A DNA stretch of 64,000 bases from Desulfobacteraceae bacterium (GCA_011389735.1 JAABTS010000001.1:1-64000), one strand, 5' to 3'; counted from the first letter of the stretch, positions 55,530 through 64,000 are shown. Notes: generated by a model not told the origin, from the letters alone. Translations and numbers: made by a program.

Positions 55530-56678
55530 ATGGCTTTTGTATCTTCAGGTTATAATCCTGACAAACCGATGGAAAACAGAATTACCGATATAGGACCAAA
55601 ACATTACGAAGCGTTCTATCCGCCGGTGATCAAGAAAAATAAGGGAAAATGGCTTTATCACGAAATTATTGAACCCGGCGTGCTGGTGCATAAAGCGGAA
55701 TCCGGGGACGAATGTTATTCGGTCAGAGTCGGAGGGGCTCGTCTGATGAGCGTGTCCCATATTCGCGAGATTTGCGAAATAGCCGACAAACACTGTGACG
55801 GATACCTTCGCTTCACCACCAGAAACAATATTGAATTCATGGTTGACAGCAAGGACAAAGTCGAACCCCTGAAACAGGATCTGTTGAGCCGTAAACAACA
55901 AGGGGGTTGTTACAAGTTTCCTGTCGGCGGAACCGGCGCAGGCGTCACCAACATCATTCATACCCAGGGCTGGATTCATTGCCACACCCCGGCTACCGAC
56001 GCTTCGGGGCCGGTCAAAGCCACCATGGACGTTTTGTTCGACGATTTTACCAACATGAGACTTCCGGCGCAGCTTAGAGTTTCTCTGGCTTGCTGCTTGA
56101 ACATGTGCGGCGCTGTTCATTGTTCGGATATCGCGATTTTGGGATATCATCGTAAACCGCCGATGCTGGATCATGAATATCTGGACAAGATGTGCGAAAT
56201 TCCTTTGGCGATCGCCGCATGTCCGACTGCGGCGATCAAGCCGGCGAAAGTGGAATTGCCCAATGGTGAAACCGTAAAGAGCGTCGCGGTCAACAATGAC
56301 CGTTGTATGTTCTGTGGTAACTGCTATACCATGTGTCCCTCGATGCCCCTGGCCGACACCGAAGGCGACGGTATCGTTATAATGGCGGGCGGTAAAGTAT
56401 CCAACAGAATTTCCGCTCCTAAATTCTCCAAGGTGGTAGTCGCTTTCTTGCCCAATGAGGCTCCTCGTTGGCCGAGTACGACTTCCTGCATCAAGAATAT
56501 CGTGGAAGCTTACGCCAAGGGCGCCAATAAATATGAACGTCTGGGCGAATGGGCCGAAAGAATCGGATGGGAACGGTTCTTTGAAAAATGTGAGCTGGAA
56601 TTCACGCATCATTTGATCGATGATTTCCGTGATCCTGCATACAACACATGGCGCCAGACAAGCCAGTTCAAGTTCTAA
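55530..56678 (+). CDS. dsrB: dissimilatory sulfite reductase, beta subunit
   Basis: 382 residues. I take ATG 55530, which gives [20 protein letters not shown] as in other DsrB proteins and stands 7 nt after GGGAGG; the ATG at 55524 is only 1 nt from it. Carries the active siroheme. Cluster cysteines lie in [14 protein letters not shown] near residue 190, and the ferredoxin domain in [12 protein letters not shown] near residue 255. With DsrA it forms the alpha2beta2 core; the small DsrC is not in the window. Followed after 74 nt, including a strong hairpin, by dsrD. Confidence 0.98.
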   Translation: MAFVSSGYNPDKPMENRITDIGPKHYEAFYPPVIKKNKGKWLYHEIIEPGVLVHKAESGDECYSVRVGGARLMSVSHIREICEIADKHCDGYLRFTTRNNIEFMVDSKDKVEPLKQDLLSRKQQGGCYKFPVGGTGAGVTNIIHTQGWIHCHTPATDASGPVKATMDVLFDDFTNMRLPAQLRVSLACCLNMCGAVHCSDIAILGYHRKPPMLDHEYLDKMCEIPLAIAACPTAAIKPAKVELPNGETVKSVAVNNDRCMFCGNCYTMCPSMPLADTEGDGIVIMAGGKVSNRISAPKFSKVVVAFLPNEAPRWPSTTSCIKNIVEAYAKGANKYERLGEWAERIGWERFFEKCELEFTHHLIDDFRDPAYNTWRQTSQFKF

Positions 56679-56694
56679 CAAGAACAATCAAACA

Positions 56695-56735
56695 GGCGGG
56701 GAAGGTTTTCGTTCGATGACGAATCTTTCCCCGCC
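56695..56735 (+). promoter_or_regulatory. hairpin between dsrB and dsrD
   Basis: GGCGGGGAA (56695-56703) pairs with TTTCCCCGCC (56726-56735) around a shorter imperfect inner stem. No T-run follows. It may slow polymerase or protect the dsrAB 3' end so that dsrD is expressed at another level. Confidence 0.6.
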
Positions 56736-56752
56736 GGAAATCGAGGCGAAAT

Positions 56753-56992
56753 ATGGAATACGAAGAAGCAAAAACGAAGGTCGTAGAGGAACTGACCAAA
56801 AAGCAGAAAACCAAATCAAAATTTTATTTCAATGACTTGTCCAAAATCCTGGAAATGAAACCCAGGGAGGCGAAGAAGATTGTAAATAAGCTTGTCGAGG
56901 AAGGTGTTCTGGAGTACTGGTCAAGTGGAAGTACGTCCATGTACGGTCTTAAAGGCACCGGAAAGCAAGCCGGCGCCGAGCACGAAGGGTAA
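56753..56992 (+). CDS. dsrD: DsrD, small sulfite-reduction protein
   Basis: 79 residues, highly charged, with a winged-helix fold in known members. The opening MEYEEAKTKVVEELTKK and the core KFYFNDLSKILEMKPREAKK match the family. DsrD is found almost only in organisms that reduce sulfate or sulfite; recent biochemical work shows that it stimulates DsrAB turnover rather than binding DNA. Gene order dsrA-dsrB-dsrD is the classic one. The amidase gene follows 75 nt later. Confidence 0.96.
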   Translation: MEYEEAKTKVVEELTKKQKTKSKFYFNDLSKILEMKPREAKKIVNKLVEEGVLEYWSSGSTSMYGLKGTGKQAGAEHEG

Positions 56993-57067
56993 TTACCCTG
57001 TCACGATCAATGGCCTTGACGGCGCTGACGACTATTCCCGGATTGGAAACAGCCGCTCTCTGAAACG

Positions 57068-58510
57068 ATGCAGCCTATGAAACCGGGAACAATCATGATC
57101 TCCGCGCTCAGAGGCGGCTCCGGGAAGACATTGATATCCATTGGAATCGTCTCCGCCTGGCGCGAGTCGGAGAAATCGGTCGCCGCTTTTAAAAAGGGCC
57201 CTGATTATATTGATGCGGGCTGGCTTGCTGTTGCAGCAGGCCGGCCATGTTATAATTTAGATACTTTCCTCATTTCCCCGCCAAAAATTGAGCATTCGTT
57301 TCACAGCCGTTCCAAAAATATCGATTTCGCCCTCATTGAGGGAAACCGCGGGTTGTACGACGGTTTCGAACTGGAAGGAACCACGAGTACCGCTGAGCTG
57401 TCCAAACTGATCGACGCTCCGGTTGTTTTATGCCTGGATTGCACCAAATCCACCAGAACAATGGCGGCGATCGTGCTTGGATGTCTTCGTTTCGATCCAG
57501 GCGTAAGAATCGAGGGGGTTGTTTTAAATCGTGTGGCGGGGTCACGCCATGAAACGATATTGACGAAAAGTATTGAACACCACTGCGGTGTGTCTGTTGT
57601 AGGAGCGTTGCCCAAGCTGGATGAGCAATATTTTCCTGAAAGACACATGGGGCTTGTGCCGGCTCCGGAACATCGATGGGCCGTAGAAACGGTTGATAAA
57701 ATGGCCGGTCTCGCTACTAAATATCTGAATTTATCGGCTATTGAAAGTATCGCTTCGTCCGGTGGAAAGCCCGGTTCCGCGCCGTCGGCCGCTGTTGCTG
57801 CAACTGAATCCAGCGAGAAACCGGACACCCCGATAACGTGCGGTTCCTCTACAAACGTTCGAATCGCCGTGTTGAAAGATTCGGCGTTCCAGTTCTATTA
57901 TCCGGAAAATATCGAGGCTCTGGCTGAACAAGGAGCTGAAATTGAATATGTCAGTCCGATATCCGATAAAACATTGCCGCCTGTGGACGCCCTATATATT
58001 GGAGGCGGTTTTCCTGAAACCCACGCCCGGGAGCTTATGGAAAACAGAGGGTTCAAGGAACGAATAAAATCCTGCGCCGAAGAAGGGATGCCGGTTTATG
58101 CGGAATGCGGGGGGCTGATGTACCTGGGAAAAGAGCTTGTTCTGAACGGCGTTGCATATCCGATGACGGGCGTCTTTAATCTGGCATTCGGCTTTTCGAA
58201 AAGGCCCAAGGGTCATGGATACACGATTTCCAGAGTAATTCGCGAAAATCCTTACTTTAAACAAGGCGGCGAAATCAGAGGCCATGAATTTCATTATTCG
58301 AGCGTTTTATCATGGACGGGCCGTGAAGCGAAGTTTGCGTTTTTGATGGATCGCGGAACAGGTATCGCCGAAGGGAAGGACGGGCTGTTGTATAAAAACG
58401 TTTTTGCGACTTACGTGCATATTCACGCCCTGGGGTCTCCGGAATGGGCGTTATCGCTTGTAAGGGAGGCGAAGCGGTTTAAAACCAAAAAACGATTATC
58501 CTCTCATTGA
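57068..58510 (+). CDS. cbiA: CbiA/CobB-type amidase (DsrN-like)
   Basis: 480 residues. An ATP-binding N-terminal domain has ISALRGGSGKTLISIGI and FKKGPDYIDAGW. The C-terminal class I glutamine amidotransferase domain has YAECGGLMYLG (nucleophile Cys, near residue 352) and the His of FATYVHIHALG. This is the cobyrinate a,c-diamide synthase family. In dsr clusters the same family is called DsrN and is thought to amidate siroheme of sulfite reductase; position directly behind dsrD favours that over cobalamin synthesis. No other cobalamin gene is near. Two ATG codons (57068 and 57077) are possible starts. Confidence 0.93.
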   Translation: MQPMKPGTIMISALRGGSGKTLISIGIVSAWRESEKSVAAFKKGPDYIDAGWLAVAAGRPCYNLDTFLISPPKIEHSFHSRSKNIDFALIEGNRGLYDGFELEGTTSTAELSKLIDAPVVLCLDCTKSTRTMAAIVLGCLRFDPGVRIEGVVLNRVAGSRHETILTKSIEHHCGVSVVGALPKLDEQYFPERHMGLVPAPEHRWAVETVDKMAGLATKYLNLSAIESIASSGGKPGSAPSAAVAATESSEKPDTPITCGSSTNVRIAVLKDSAFQFYYPENIEALAEQGAEIEYVSPISDKTLPPVDALYIGGGFPETHARELMENRGFKERIKSCAEEGMPVYAECGGLMYLGKELVLNGVAYPMTGVFNLAFGFSKRPKGHGYTISRVIRENPYFKQGGEIRGHEFHYSSVLSWTGREAKFAFLMDRGTGIAEGKDGLLYKNVFATYVHIHALGSPEWALSLVREAKRFKTKKRLSSH

Positions 58511-58547
58511 AACGGCATTTTATGAGCCGATTCAATATATCGCCTCC

Positions 58548-58640
58548 CGGAAACACATTTTTACCGTGTCGCCGATCTGAGGGATGGATCGAATTGTTCC
58601 GTATCCGCCGTTTTTGTGATTTAATTTCCTAAAAAGTTTA
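58548..58640. repeat. degenerate family A element
   Basis: CCGGAAACACATTTTTACCG plus TGTCGCCG on the left and CCGCCGTTTTTGTGATTTAA followed by TTTCC on the right. The pattern is the same as in 45144-45250 but much decayed. Confidence 0.4.
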
Positions 58641-58677
58641 AAAAATCAAATATTTTTGATTGAACAGGAATATCCAT

Positions 58678-59511
58678 ATGCCTTTATTTACTGTCGATCC
58701 TGATTTATGTAGCCGCGACGGTGTTTGTATCGATGAATGCCCGGTAAGAATCATTCGGCGCAAAGACGCCGGTTCACCACCCGAACCCGTCAATGGCGCC
58801 GAATCGGTTTGTATTAGCTGCGGCCATTGTGTGGCGGTTTGTTCGTCCGGAGCGTTAGTTCATAAAATGATGGATCCAAAAGATTGTCCGCCGGTAAAAA
58901 GAGAGTTCCGGCTCACTCCGGAACACGCTGAACATTTTCTGCGTGCGCGCCGTTCCATAAGAACCTACAACGCGGAACCCGCAGACAGAGAAATATTGAA
59001 ACGTATTATTCAAATTGCATCCCACGCTCCTTCCGGCCACAATCGGCAACCGGTAAGCTGGTTTGTCATTTATGACAGGGGAGAGGTGCGGCAGTTTTCG
59101 AATCAAGTGATTGATTGGATGAAATACATGCTGAAAGAAAATCCGGGCTATGCTGATTCCAAAAACATGGATATGCTTGTTCGGATTTATGAATCCGGCG
59201 ATGATATCATTCTACGCGGAGCGCCTCACCTGATTATAGCTCATGCCCCGGAAATGGAACTCGAACCCTCGGCGCCTCCTGCATGCGTCATAGCCATGGC
59301 CTATCTGGAACTTGCCGCCGTGTCTTTCGGATTAGGAACCTGTTGGGCGGGATACTTCAAAGAAGCCGCTCAATCATGGGAACCTATCAAAACAGCCCTG
59401 GATTTACCCGACGGCCAAATTGTTTACGGCGCTATGATGATAGGATATCCCAAATATAAATACCACAGATTGCCGTTGCGGAATGAACCTCGAATTACCT
59501 GGAGCCTGTAA
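58678..59511 (+). CDS. ferredoxin-nitroreductase family flavoprotein
   Basis: 277 residues from ATG 58678, with ACAGGA about 9 nt before it; a TTG at 58662-58664 region gives a longer, less likely form. The N-terminal 65 residues hold two 4Fe-4S cluster motifs: CSRDGVCIDECP and CISCGHCVAVC. The remainder is an FMN-binding nitroreductase domain (RRSIRTYNAEPADRE, HAPSGHNRQPVSW, GLGTCWAGYF). Such fusions pass electrons from ferredoxin to an unknown acceptor. Directly downstream of the cbiA-type gene, with 167 nt between, and followed by tRNA-Val. Confidence 0.9.
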   Translation: MPLFTVDPDLCSRDGVCIDECPVRIIRRKDAGSPPEPVNGAESVCISCGHCVAVCSSGALVHKMMDPKDCPPVKREFRLTPEHAEHFLRARRSIRTYNAEPADREILKRIIQIASHAPSGHNRQPVSWFVIYDRGEVRQFSNQVIDWMKYMLKENPGYADSKNMDMLVRIYESGDDIILRGAPHLIIAHAPEMELEPSAPPACVIAMAYLELAAVSFGLGTCWAGYFKEAAQSWEPIKTALDLPDGQIVYGAMMIGYPKYKYHRLPLRNEPRITWSL

Positions 59512-59527
59512 ATGATGAAAATCTTGC

Positions 59528-59557
59528 TTGACAAACGCAAAATTGATCTGGTATATA
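59528..59557 (+). promoter_or_regulatory. promoter of tRNA-Val
   Basis: TTGACA at 59528-59533 and TATATA at 59552-59557, spacer 18. About 20 nt before the mature 5' end of the tRNA. Confidence 0.65.
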
Positions 59558-59576
59558 AAAGCCTGCTTTTTGATTC

Positions 59577-59648
59577 AGGCACGTAGCTCAGGGGGAGAGC
59601 GCTACCCTGACACGGTAGAAGTCGTTGGTTCAAATCCAATCGTGCCTA
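59577..59648 (+). tRNA. tRNA-Val (GAC)
   Basis: 72-nt cloverleaf. The acceptor stem AGGCACG pairs with CGTGCCT, the D arm is GCTC/GAGC, and the anticodon arm is CTACC-CTGACAC-GGTAG with anticodon GAC. The T arm is GTTGG-TTCAAAT-CCAAT. CCA is not encoded. Reads the valine codons GUC and GUU. Confidence 0.97.
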
Positions 59649-59660
59649 CTCAATAAAATC

Positions 59661-59697
59661 AAGCGGTTATGCTTTTCACCATAACCGCTTTTTTGTT
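59661..59697 (+). terminator. rho-independent terminator after tRNA-Val
   Basis: Perfect 11-bp stem AAGCGGTTATG / CATAACCGCTT with an 8-nt loop, followed by TTTTGTTTTT. Textbook intrinsic terminator. Confidence 0.92.
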
Positions 59698-59740
59698 TTT
59701 ACGGCCTGGTGAACGCCCATATTGCGAGCGAATTTCCAAA

Positions 59741-59777
59741 TATAGCCTTGTGAAATTTAATTTCTGAAAACCTGTAG
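59741..59777. repeat. right half of a family A element
   Basis: CCTTGTGAAATTTAATTTCTG followed by AAAACCTGTAG, in the orientation of a right end. No convincing left half. Confidence 0.6.
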
Positions 59778-59797
59778 CGCCATCCATTCGTTTTCGT

Positions 59798-62485
59798 TCA
59801 ACTCTTGCTCGGGTAAACCTGCATCAGCGCAATCACCGCAGAAAACCCCAACCCTCCTACGAATCCTAAGATCAACACTATTTTGGTATAAAACGGAATA
59901 AGGTCCGCCGGTATGGACAGGTTCGGAAAAGAACTCAGAATAAAATGCACTATCACGGGAAATAGAATCATGGCGATGAAACAATTGACCGCCTGTATAA
60001 TGCAATACACTTTAAGCAGTGTGATTCCGAACTCACTTAATTTCCCTTTGATTTCCTGTTCTTCCAATGCGCGATCGATCGTTTCAAAAGCGGGCTTCTG
60101 CTTATCAATAATCTCCAGGGCGTTTGAAAAGGAGTTGGTTTTTTCGGACAGCACAAGGAATTTGGCGTTCACGACATCCGTTTGCAGTTTGTGAATATCG
60201 GATAGGAGTTGCTCCGACGTTTCCGGGTAGGAGATGGCTTCGATTTTTATGATCCGGACCGCGCATTTATCAATCAATTCATTGAGTGAACGAAGAATCC
60301 GCCGTTTCCGATCTTCTTTATACCGCTTGATTTTTACCGCCAAATCGTCTGCCGCCGCCGATGCTTCATGATATCCGGAAAAGCTTTTTTTCTCACGCAA
60401 GCTTTTGATTGTTGAAAGTTCCTGATAAAATTCTCTTGGGGATTCAGAGGGTTTCATAACTGTATCGACGTTCCGGACAAGATCCGCCGCCTCGTCCAGT
60501 TTAATATCGAGTCTCTGAAGGGCCAGACCTAAAAGGTATGTCAATTCAGCTTGAATACTCCGGTCGTAAGGCGTGAGCGACGGGTCGAGAAGGGCGATGG
60601 TGAAGAATTCCGGATGCGCGCCGACGAGGGTTTCCAGATCGGATTCGGCCGAATCCGTCATACCTTGTTGAAATTTAAGCCGTATTCGAAAATATTCGGC
60701 TTCGGGACAATAGCGGACGGCGCTTAACACCTTCGCCAGTTCTTTTTCAGCGGATATAAGGTCTCCGCCGAGTTCTTCGATTCTGAAAATCAACAGATGA
60801 ACGAGGGCTTTTTGAAGACTGGTTTCAGCGAAAATAAGCGCTTGCCGGAAAGTTTGCAAGGCCCTTTCAATGTCGTTTTTTTCAACCAAAACCAGGCCCA
60901 GCGCACAGTGCAGCCCAAAATTATACGGATAATGATGAATCGCCGCTTCAATCCGACTTTCAATGTCGTTTGCATCTTCGACCTTTAAGCATTCATTGGC
61001 CGGATGGTTTCCGGCGTACGAATCGCCTTTTCGAAGATCATCCCAATTGTTTTGATCCGACGACCAGACCGCCTGACAAAATCGGCGTTGAAAAACAAGG
61101 TTAATGTCGAAAAAGGCCCGATAAGCGATATTATCCAATAGATCAGAGTTTTTATGGCCGTCGGCGGAGCGGTTCAAAACGTGAAACCATAATTTATTCA
61201 TTTCATCGATATCGTTTCGAGACAATTCCTGAATGGCTGCATATGACGCTTTTTCCAGGCGTTTGGAGGGACAATCGACAGCGAAATGATCTTTTCCGCT
61301 ACAAAAAAAGCATGGGGAATGTTTTCCTTTTAAAATCGCGTGCCGATAATTGAAAAGTGAGTCTTCCTTTTTGGAGGGGCTGTCTTCCGGATTTATTCGG
61401 TGATAAGTTCGACCTGCCTTCTTGTCGTTACCATAAACGAGGCGGGGAGACAAATCCCATGCCCTATCGAGGCCCGCCGCCGCTTTGGCTGAAATAAAAA
61501 CGGTTTCCGGTTCCAGTGGTAATTCACCGTTCTGATGGCTAACGAGATTGAAAGAGGCTTCGCCTTCTATTTCAGATCGGCGGAGTATTATCAACGCCAA
61601 TGGAATAAAGGGGGAGTCAATCCTGCTGAGACACCGGTCGCGCAATCGTTTGAGGAAATCCTGGCCGAATTCCGCGGCATACTGCGCCCCCTGCATATCC
61701 AAACGAACAAACGGTTCTTCATCTTCTCCCTTCGCCTGACGCTTCAAAATGGAATGATGCTCAAAAAGGTCTTCGTCATTTTGTATTTCCGACCAAAGGC
61801 GCCGGAATTTATCGCATCCAAGATGAAACAAGGGCGTCAGGAGCATGAGCGCAGTGTAGTCGTTATTCGTCTCCGCAGACGGCATGCCTTCAAAAACGAG
61901 TTGATATAGAGGGATATCCGGATCAACCGATTGGGCTCCGGGTGAAACCGAAACGGCGTTCAGTTCAAGTTCTTGAATTTGGTTTTTTATTTCGTGGTAC
62001 AAAGGATCGGTAATCCAGACGCCTCCGCCGGGGGACACAACCGACAAAACGCCGATACAGAAGGATACGGCGCCGCCGACGGCTTCCTGATCTTCGACAT
62101 GCACATTTCCATAATGTATGGCGATTCTCATGCGAACATCGCTGTAACAAGGATTTTCTTCTATTGAATGATTAAACGCTTTTACCATTGAGATCCCTGA
62201 TACAACGGATTTTACAGGATCGTTAAAAACAGCCAGCAAGGTTTCGCCGATAGATTCGAAAATACGTCCGTCTTCGGATGTAACCGCTTCCGTCGCGATC
62301 TTTCTGAATGTCTCCGAAAATTCGATTCTGTTCTCGATCTTCGCTTTGGGGCGACGATTTCGGACGCCCGTCAGATCCGCCGTCAGAACAGCGGCTAATT
62401 GAAATTCAGACGGTACGGAAGATGTATTCCCGGCGCTTCTTTTCAGATAGTATAAATCTTTAATCGAAATGGGATTGGAATTCAT
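59798..62485 (-). CDS. cyclase-like / CCHC zinc-knuckle / TPR membrane protein
   Basis: 895 residues in four parts. Residues about 28-200 resemble a class III nucleotide cyclase homology domain (LTADLTGVRN, IFESIGETLLAVF, MRIAIHYGNVHV). Asp 37 is kept, the second metal Asp is Glu 81, and the usual catalytic Asn/Arg segment is missing, so catalysis is doubtful. At about 391-404 CFFCSGKDHFAVDC is a perfect C-x2-C-x4-H-x4-C zinc knuckle. Residues about 500-640 are TPR-like helices (NFGLHCALGLVLVEKNDIE). Two membrane helices lie near the C-terminus (about 825-890). A paralogue lies 5 nt upstream. Likely a membrane-anchored sensor or scaffold; the zinc knuckle hints at RNA or single-stranded DNA binding. 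No named family is known to me. Confidence 0.75.
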   Translation of the reverse strand: MNSNPISIKDLYYLKRSAGNTSSVPSEFQLAAVLTADLTGVRNRRPKAKIENRIEFSETFRKIATEAVTSEDGRIFESIGETLLAVFNDPVKSVVSGISMVKAFNHSIEENPCYSDVRMRIAIHYGNVHVEDQEAVGGAVSFCIGVLSVVSPGGGVWITDPLYHEIKNQIQELELNAVSVSPGAQSVDPDIPLYQLVFEGMPSAETNNDYTALMLLTPLFHLGCDKFRRLWSEIQNDEDLFEHHSILKRQAKGEDEEPFVRLDMQGAQYAAEFGQDFLKRLRDRCLSRIDSPFIPLALIILRRSEIEGEASFNLVSHQNGELPLEPETVFISAKAAAGLDRAWDLSPRLVYGNDKKAGRTYHRINPEDSPSKKEDSLFNYRHAILKGKHSPCFFCSGKDHFAVDCPSKRLEKASYAAIQELSRNDIDEMNKLWFHVLNRSADGHKNSDLLDNIAYRAFFDINLVFQRRFCQAVWSSDQNNWDDLRKGDSYAGNHPANECLKVEDANDIESRIEAAIHHYPYNFGLHCALGLVLVEKNDIERALQTFRQALIFAETSLQKALVHLLIFRIEELGGDLISAEKELAKVLSAVRYCPEAEYFRIRLKFQQGMTDSAESDLETLVGAHPEFFTIALLDPSLTPYDRSIQAELTYLLGLALQRLDIKLDEAADLVRNVDTVMKPSESPREFYQELSTIKSLREKKSFSGYHEASAAADDLAVKIKRYKEDRKRRILRSLNELIDKCAVRIIKIEAISYPETSEQLLSDIHKLQTDVVNAKFLVLSEKTNSFSNALEIIDKQKPAFETIDRALEEQEIKGKLSEFGITLLKVYCIIQAVNCFIAMILFPVIVHFILSSFPNLSIPADLIPFYTKIVLILGFVGGLGFSAVIALMQVYPSKS

Positions 62486-62490
62486 ATTGA

Positions 62491-64000
62491 CTATTCGGAA
62501 TAAATACGGTTTACGGCCATCACAACGGCCAGAAGGGTTCCGAAAACGCTCCCGATAAGTATCAAACCGCCAATGTATGCGCTGAGTTCCGAATATACGG
62601 ATGTCAAACGGAGTTCCAGAAAATTGACGACAATCAAATGGGTGACGAGAGGAAAGAGCAGCAGGCCGATGATAAGGTTGATTCCTTGAGTGACCAAAAA
62701 GATCCTCCCAAAAACCGACAAGAATTTTTTAAATTCGATGATTGCTTTTAATCGTTTAATCTTGGGATCGATTTGTGAAATCCGGTCTTCCAATTCGTTT
62801 GCATCCTCCAGAGCGTTGCCGAATTCTTTTGGATTTTCAAAAAATATGCCGTTTTCTATTCGTTCCGTTTCTTTTAAAATTGAAATGCATTGGTTTGCGA
62901 CAGTATTTTTTTGTGTCGATTCGGGAAACGGTTCGATTTCGGAGAATCGGCTGTTAACGAGTTCTTTCACGTTATCCAGGGCGTCCAGGGATAGGCGTTT
63001 TTGTTGTTGAACAATGCGTTTCCCTCTGGAAATAACGATGTGGGAAAACCGGACCACGTCGAGCCATCCGAAATAACTGTTTAATTTTCTATTTTTCTCG
63101 ATTAATTCCATCATGGAATAAAATTCTTTTAACAGTTTGTCGTCTTTACCGAACAAGGATTCCAACCGGCGGATCTGCTTTTCGACTTCGCCTCGCACCG
63201 TTTCAGCTTCATCCCTGGTCGAGGTTATCATGTTTTCAAGTTCCTGTGAAACCGCTTTTCGATAGCCGGCGAGATCCGGATCGATAAGAGTTTGAACGAA
63301 ATATCGACGGTTTTCCCGAACGAGCCGCATTATTTTTTGAAGCGCGCTGTCTGAATTATCGGAAAGCAGCTCAAGTCTGGCGCTAAGATAGAGCATATCA
63401 TGACAATTCGGATCCAGAAGGCGAATTTGAGAAAGCTGTTTTCCCGCCTCAATGAAATTTTCACTCAGCAGATACAATCGATAGCTTAAAAACAGCGCAT
63501 GTATCTTTTGAGTCGTGGTATGGGCGTAAAAAAGCGCCAGGGAAAAGAAGTAATCGGCTGACTTTGTATCTTGCTTTTCGATATTTACGATTCCGAAAGC
63601 GGCGTATACCCGATAATCCGTCGGGAAATCCTTTAAACAGGAGTCCAGAATGGCGACGGCGCGATCCAGTTTTGAGGTTCGTATGCAATCCAGGGCGAGC
63701 CACAATCGGCCTCCATTCCGGTTTCGCGTTCCAGATCCCATCTCCGTCCAGGAACCGCCATCGGATTCCCAAACCATTTTTAAATACCTGATTTGAAAAA
63801 TGGATGTCAACTCATAAACACATTCCATCGCCTCGGGAATCGATGACGCAGAAGGATTTTCCGAATTGCCGGGAGTCGTAAAATAGTCCAGAAACAGGCG
63901 GTTGATTTGGGGCGCGGGCATGTATCCGAGCTTTTCAAATATCCGTCCATCCGTATATTCAAGCATTTTCGAAGGACATGAGACCGCGTCGTGATCTTTT
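62491..64000 (-). CDS. partial paralogue of the cyclase-like zinc-knuckle protein
   Basis: At least 502 residues; the gene runs off the right end. An ATG at 63966 is in frame, but the frame continues open to the window edge and reads KDHDAVSCPSK there. This matches the second half of the zinc knuckle of the paralogue (KDHFAVDCPSK), so that ATG is internal. The visible part has TPR-like helices (YRVYAAFGIVNIEKQDTK), a long helical region and two C-terminal membrane helices (TQGINLIIGLLLFPLVTHLI and following), aligned throughout with the gene at 59798. The two genes are 5 nt apart and so form an operon from a tandem duplication. Confidence 0.78.
   Translation of the reverse strand, partial: KDHDAVSCPSKMLEYTDGRIFEKLGYMPAPQINRLFLDYFTTPGNSENPSASSIPEAMECVYELTSIFQIRYLKMVWESDGGSWTEMGSGTRNRNGGRLWLALDCIRTSKLDRAVAILDSCLKDFPTDYRVYAAFGIVNIEKQDTKSADYFFSLALFYAHTTTQKIHALFLSYRLYLLSENFIEAGKQLSQIRLLDPNCHDMLYLSARLELLSDNSDSALQKIMRLVRENRRYFVQTLIDPDLAGYRKAVSQELENMITSTRDEAETVRGEVEKQIRRLESLFGKDDKLLKEFYSMMELIEKNRKLNSYFGWLDVVRFSHIVISRGKRIVQQQKRLSLDALDNVKELVNSRFSEIEPFPESTQKNTVANQCISILKETERIENGIFFENPKEFGNALEDANELEDRISQIDPKIKRLKAIIEFKKFLSVFGRIFLVTQGINLIIGLLLFPLVTHLIVVNFLELRLTSVYSELSAYIGGLILIGSVFGTLLAVVMAVNRIYSE

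Noticed and set aside
55545..56687. 380-residue open frame antisense to dsrB
   Set aside because: It mirrors the whole of dsrB, whose identity is certain, and shows no domain or start signal of its own.
59798..62485. cyclase-like domain as an active adenylate cyclase
   Set aside because: The second metal-binding Asp is Glu and the segment carrying the catalytic Asn and Arg is not recognisable, so activity is not claimed.
63961..63966. ATG at 63966 as the start of the second paralogue
   Set aside because: The frame remains open to the window end and upstream codons match the zinc-knuckle region of its paralogue, so this Met is internal.

Overview
The window reads as a chromosomal segment of a sulfate-reducing bacterium of the Desulfobacterota, probably close to the Desulfobacterales. 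The main evidence is a dsrA-dsrB-dsrD cluster (54.2-57.0 kb), followed by a cobyrinate-synthase-type amidase gene and a ferredoxin-nitroreductase gene. DsrD marks dissimilatory sulfate or sulfite reduction rather than sulfur oxidation. The genus is inference; no 16S rRNA gene is present.

Layout. 0.3-5.0 kb: an SRPBCC-epimerase fusion, a polytopic membrane protein, a metallophosphatase, a patatin-like lipase and an overlooked 53-residue membrane peptide. 5.0-5.9 kb: REP-like repeats around the C-terminal scrap of an IS1634-type transposase. 5.9-23.0 kb: a GC-rich phage-defence block, all four core genes on the minus strand in the order pglW-pglX-pglY-pglZ (Pgl / BREX type 2). It is interrupted by an ompA-like lipoprotein gene between inverted repeats, an antiparallel zinc-ribbon gene and several palindromes. 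The usual type 2 partners brxD and brxHI are not in the window. 23.2-31.3 kb: five glycosyltransferase genes on the minus strand, one a 1174-residue double glycosyltransferase with a coiled coil, apparently for a surface polysaccharide. 31.4-37.0 kb: the housekeeping run tilS-ftsH-folP plus a TPR lipoprotein, read towards the glycosyltransferases. 37.6-37.9 kb: a large, Alu-domain-containing SRP RNA. 38.3-42.7 kb: grpE, dnaK, a metallophosphatase and a YkgJ-type cysteine-cluster protein. 42.8-46.0 kb (minus): a FlgT-like exported protein, a trypsin-like protease and an outer-membrane barrel. 46.2-51.5 kb (minus): dapA-like gene, then etfB-etfA-rimO-polyprenyl synthase. 52.2-59.5 kb (plus): TPR protein, an unknown protein, the dsr operon, amidase and nitroreductase, then tRNA-Val. 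59.8-64.0 kb (minus): two paralogous large membrane proteins combining a degenerate cyclase-like domain, a retroviral-type CCHC zinc knuckle, TPR-like repeats and two C-terminal membrane helices; the second runs off the window.

The intergenic spaces are rich in repeats falling into at least five families. The most striking is a palindromic element (consensus ends near TTTCCGGAAATTAAATTTCAC plus a GGCCCGGG core) seen about ten times from 24 to 60 kb. Two copies carry internal arrays of a 7-bp repeat, and one of these copies sits inside another element. Different repeat families mark the defence block, which fits a separate origin for that segment.

Coordinates of repeats, promoters and domain limits were read by eye and are approximate. 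Family assignments rest on recognised motifs and gene order, not on searches.
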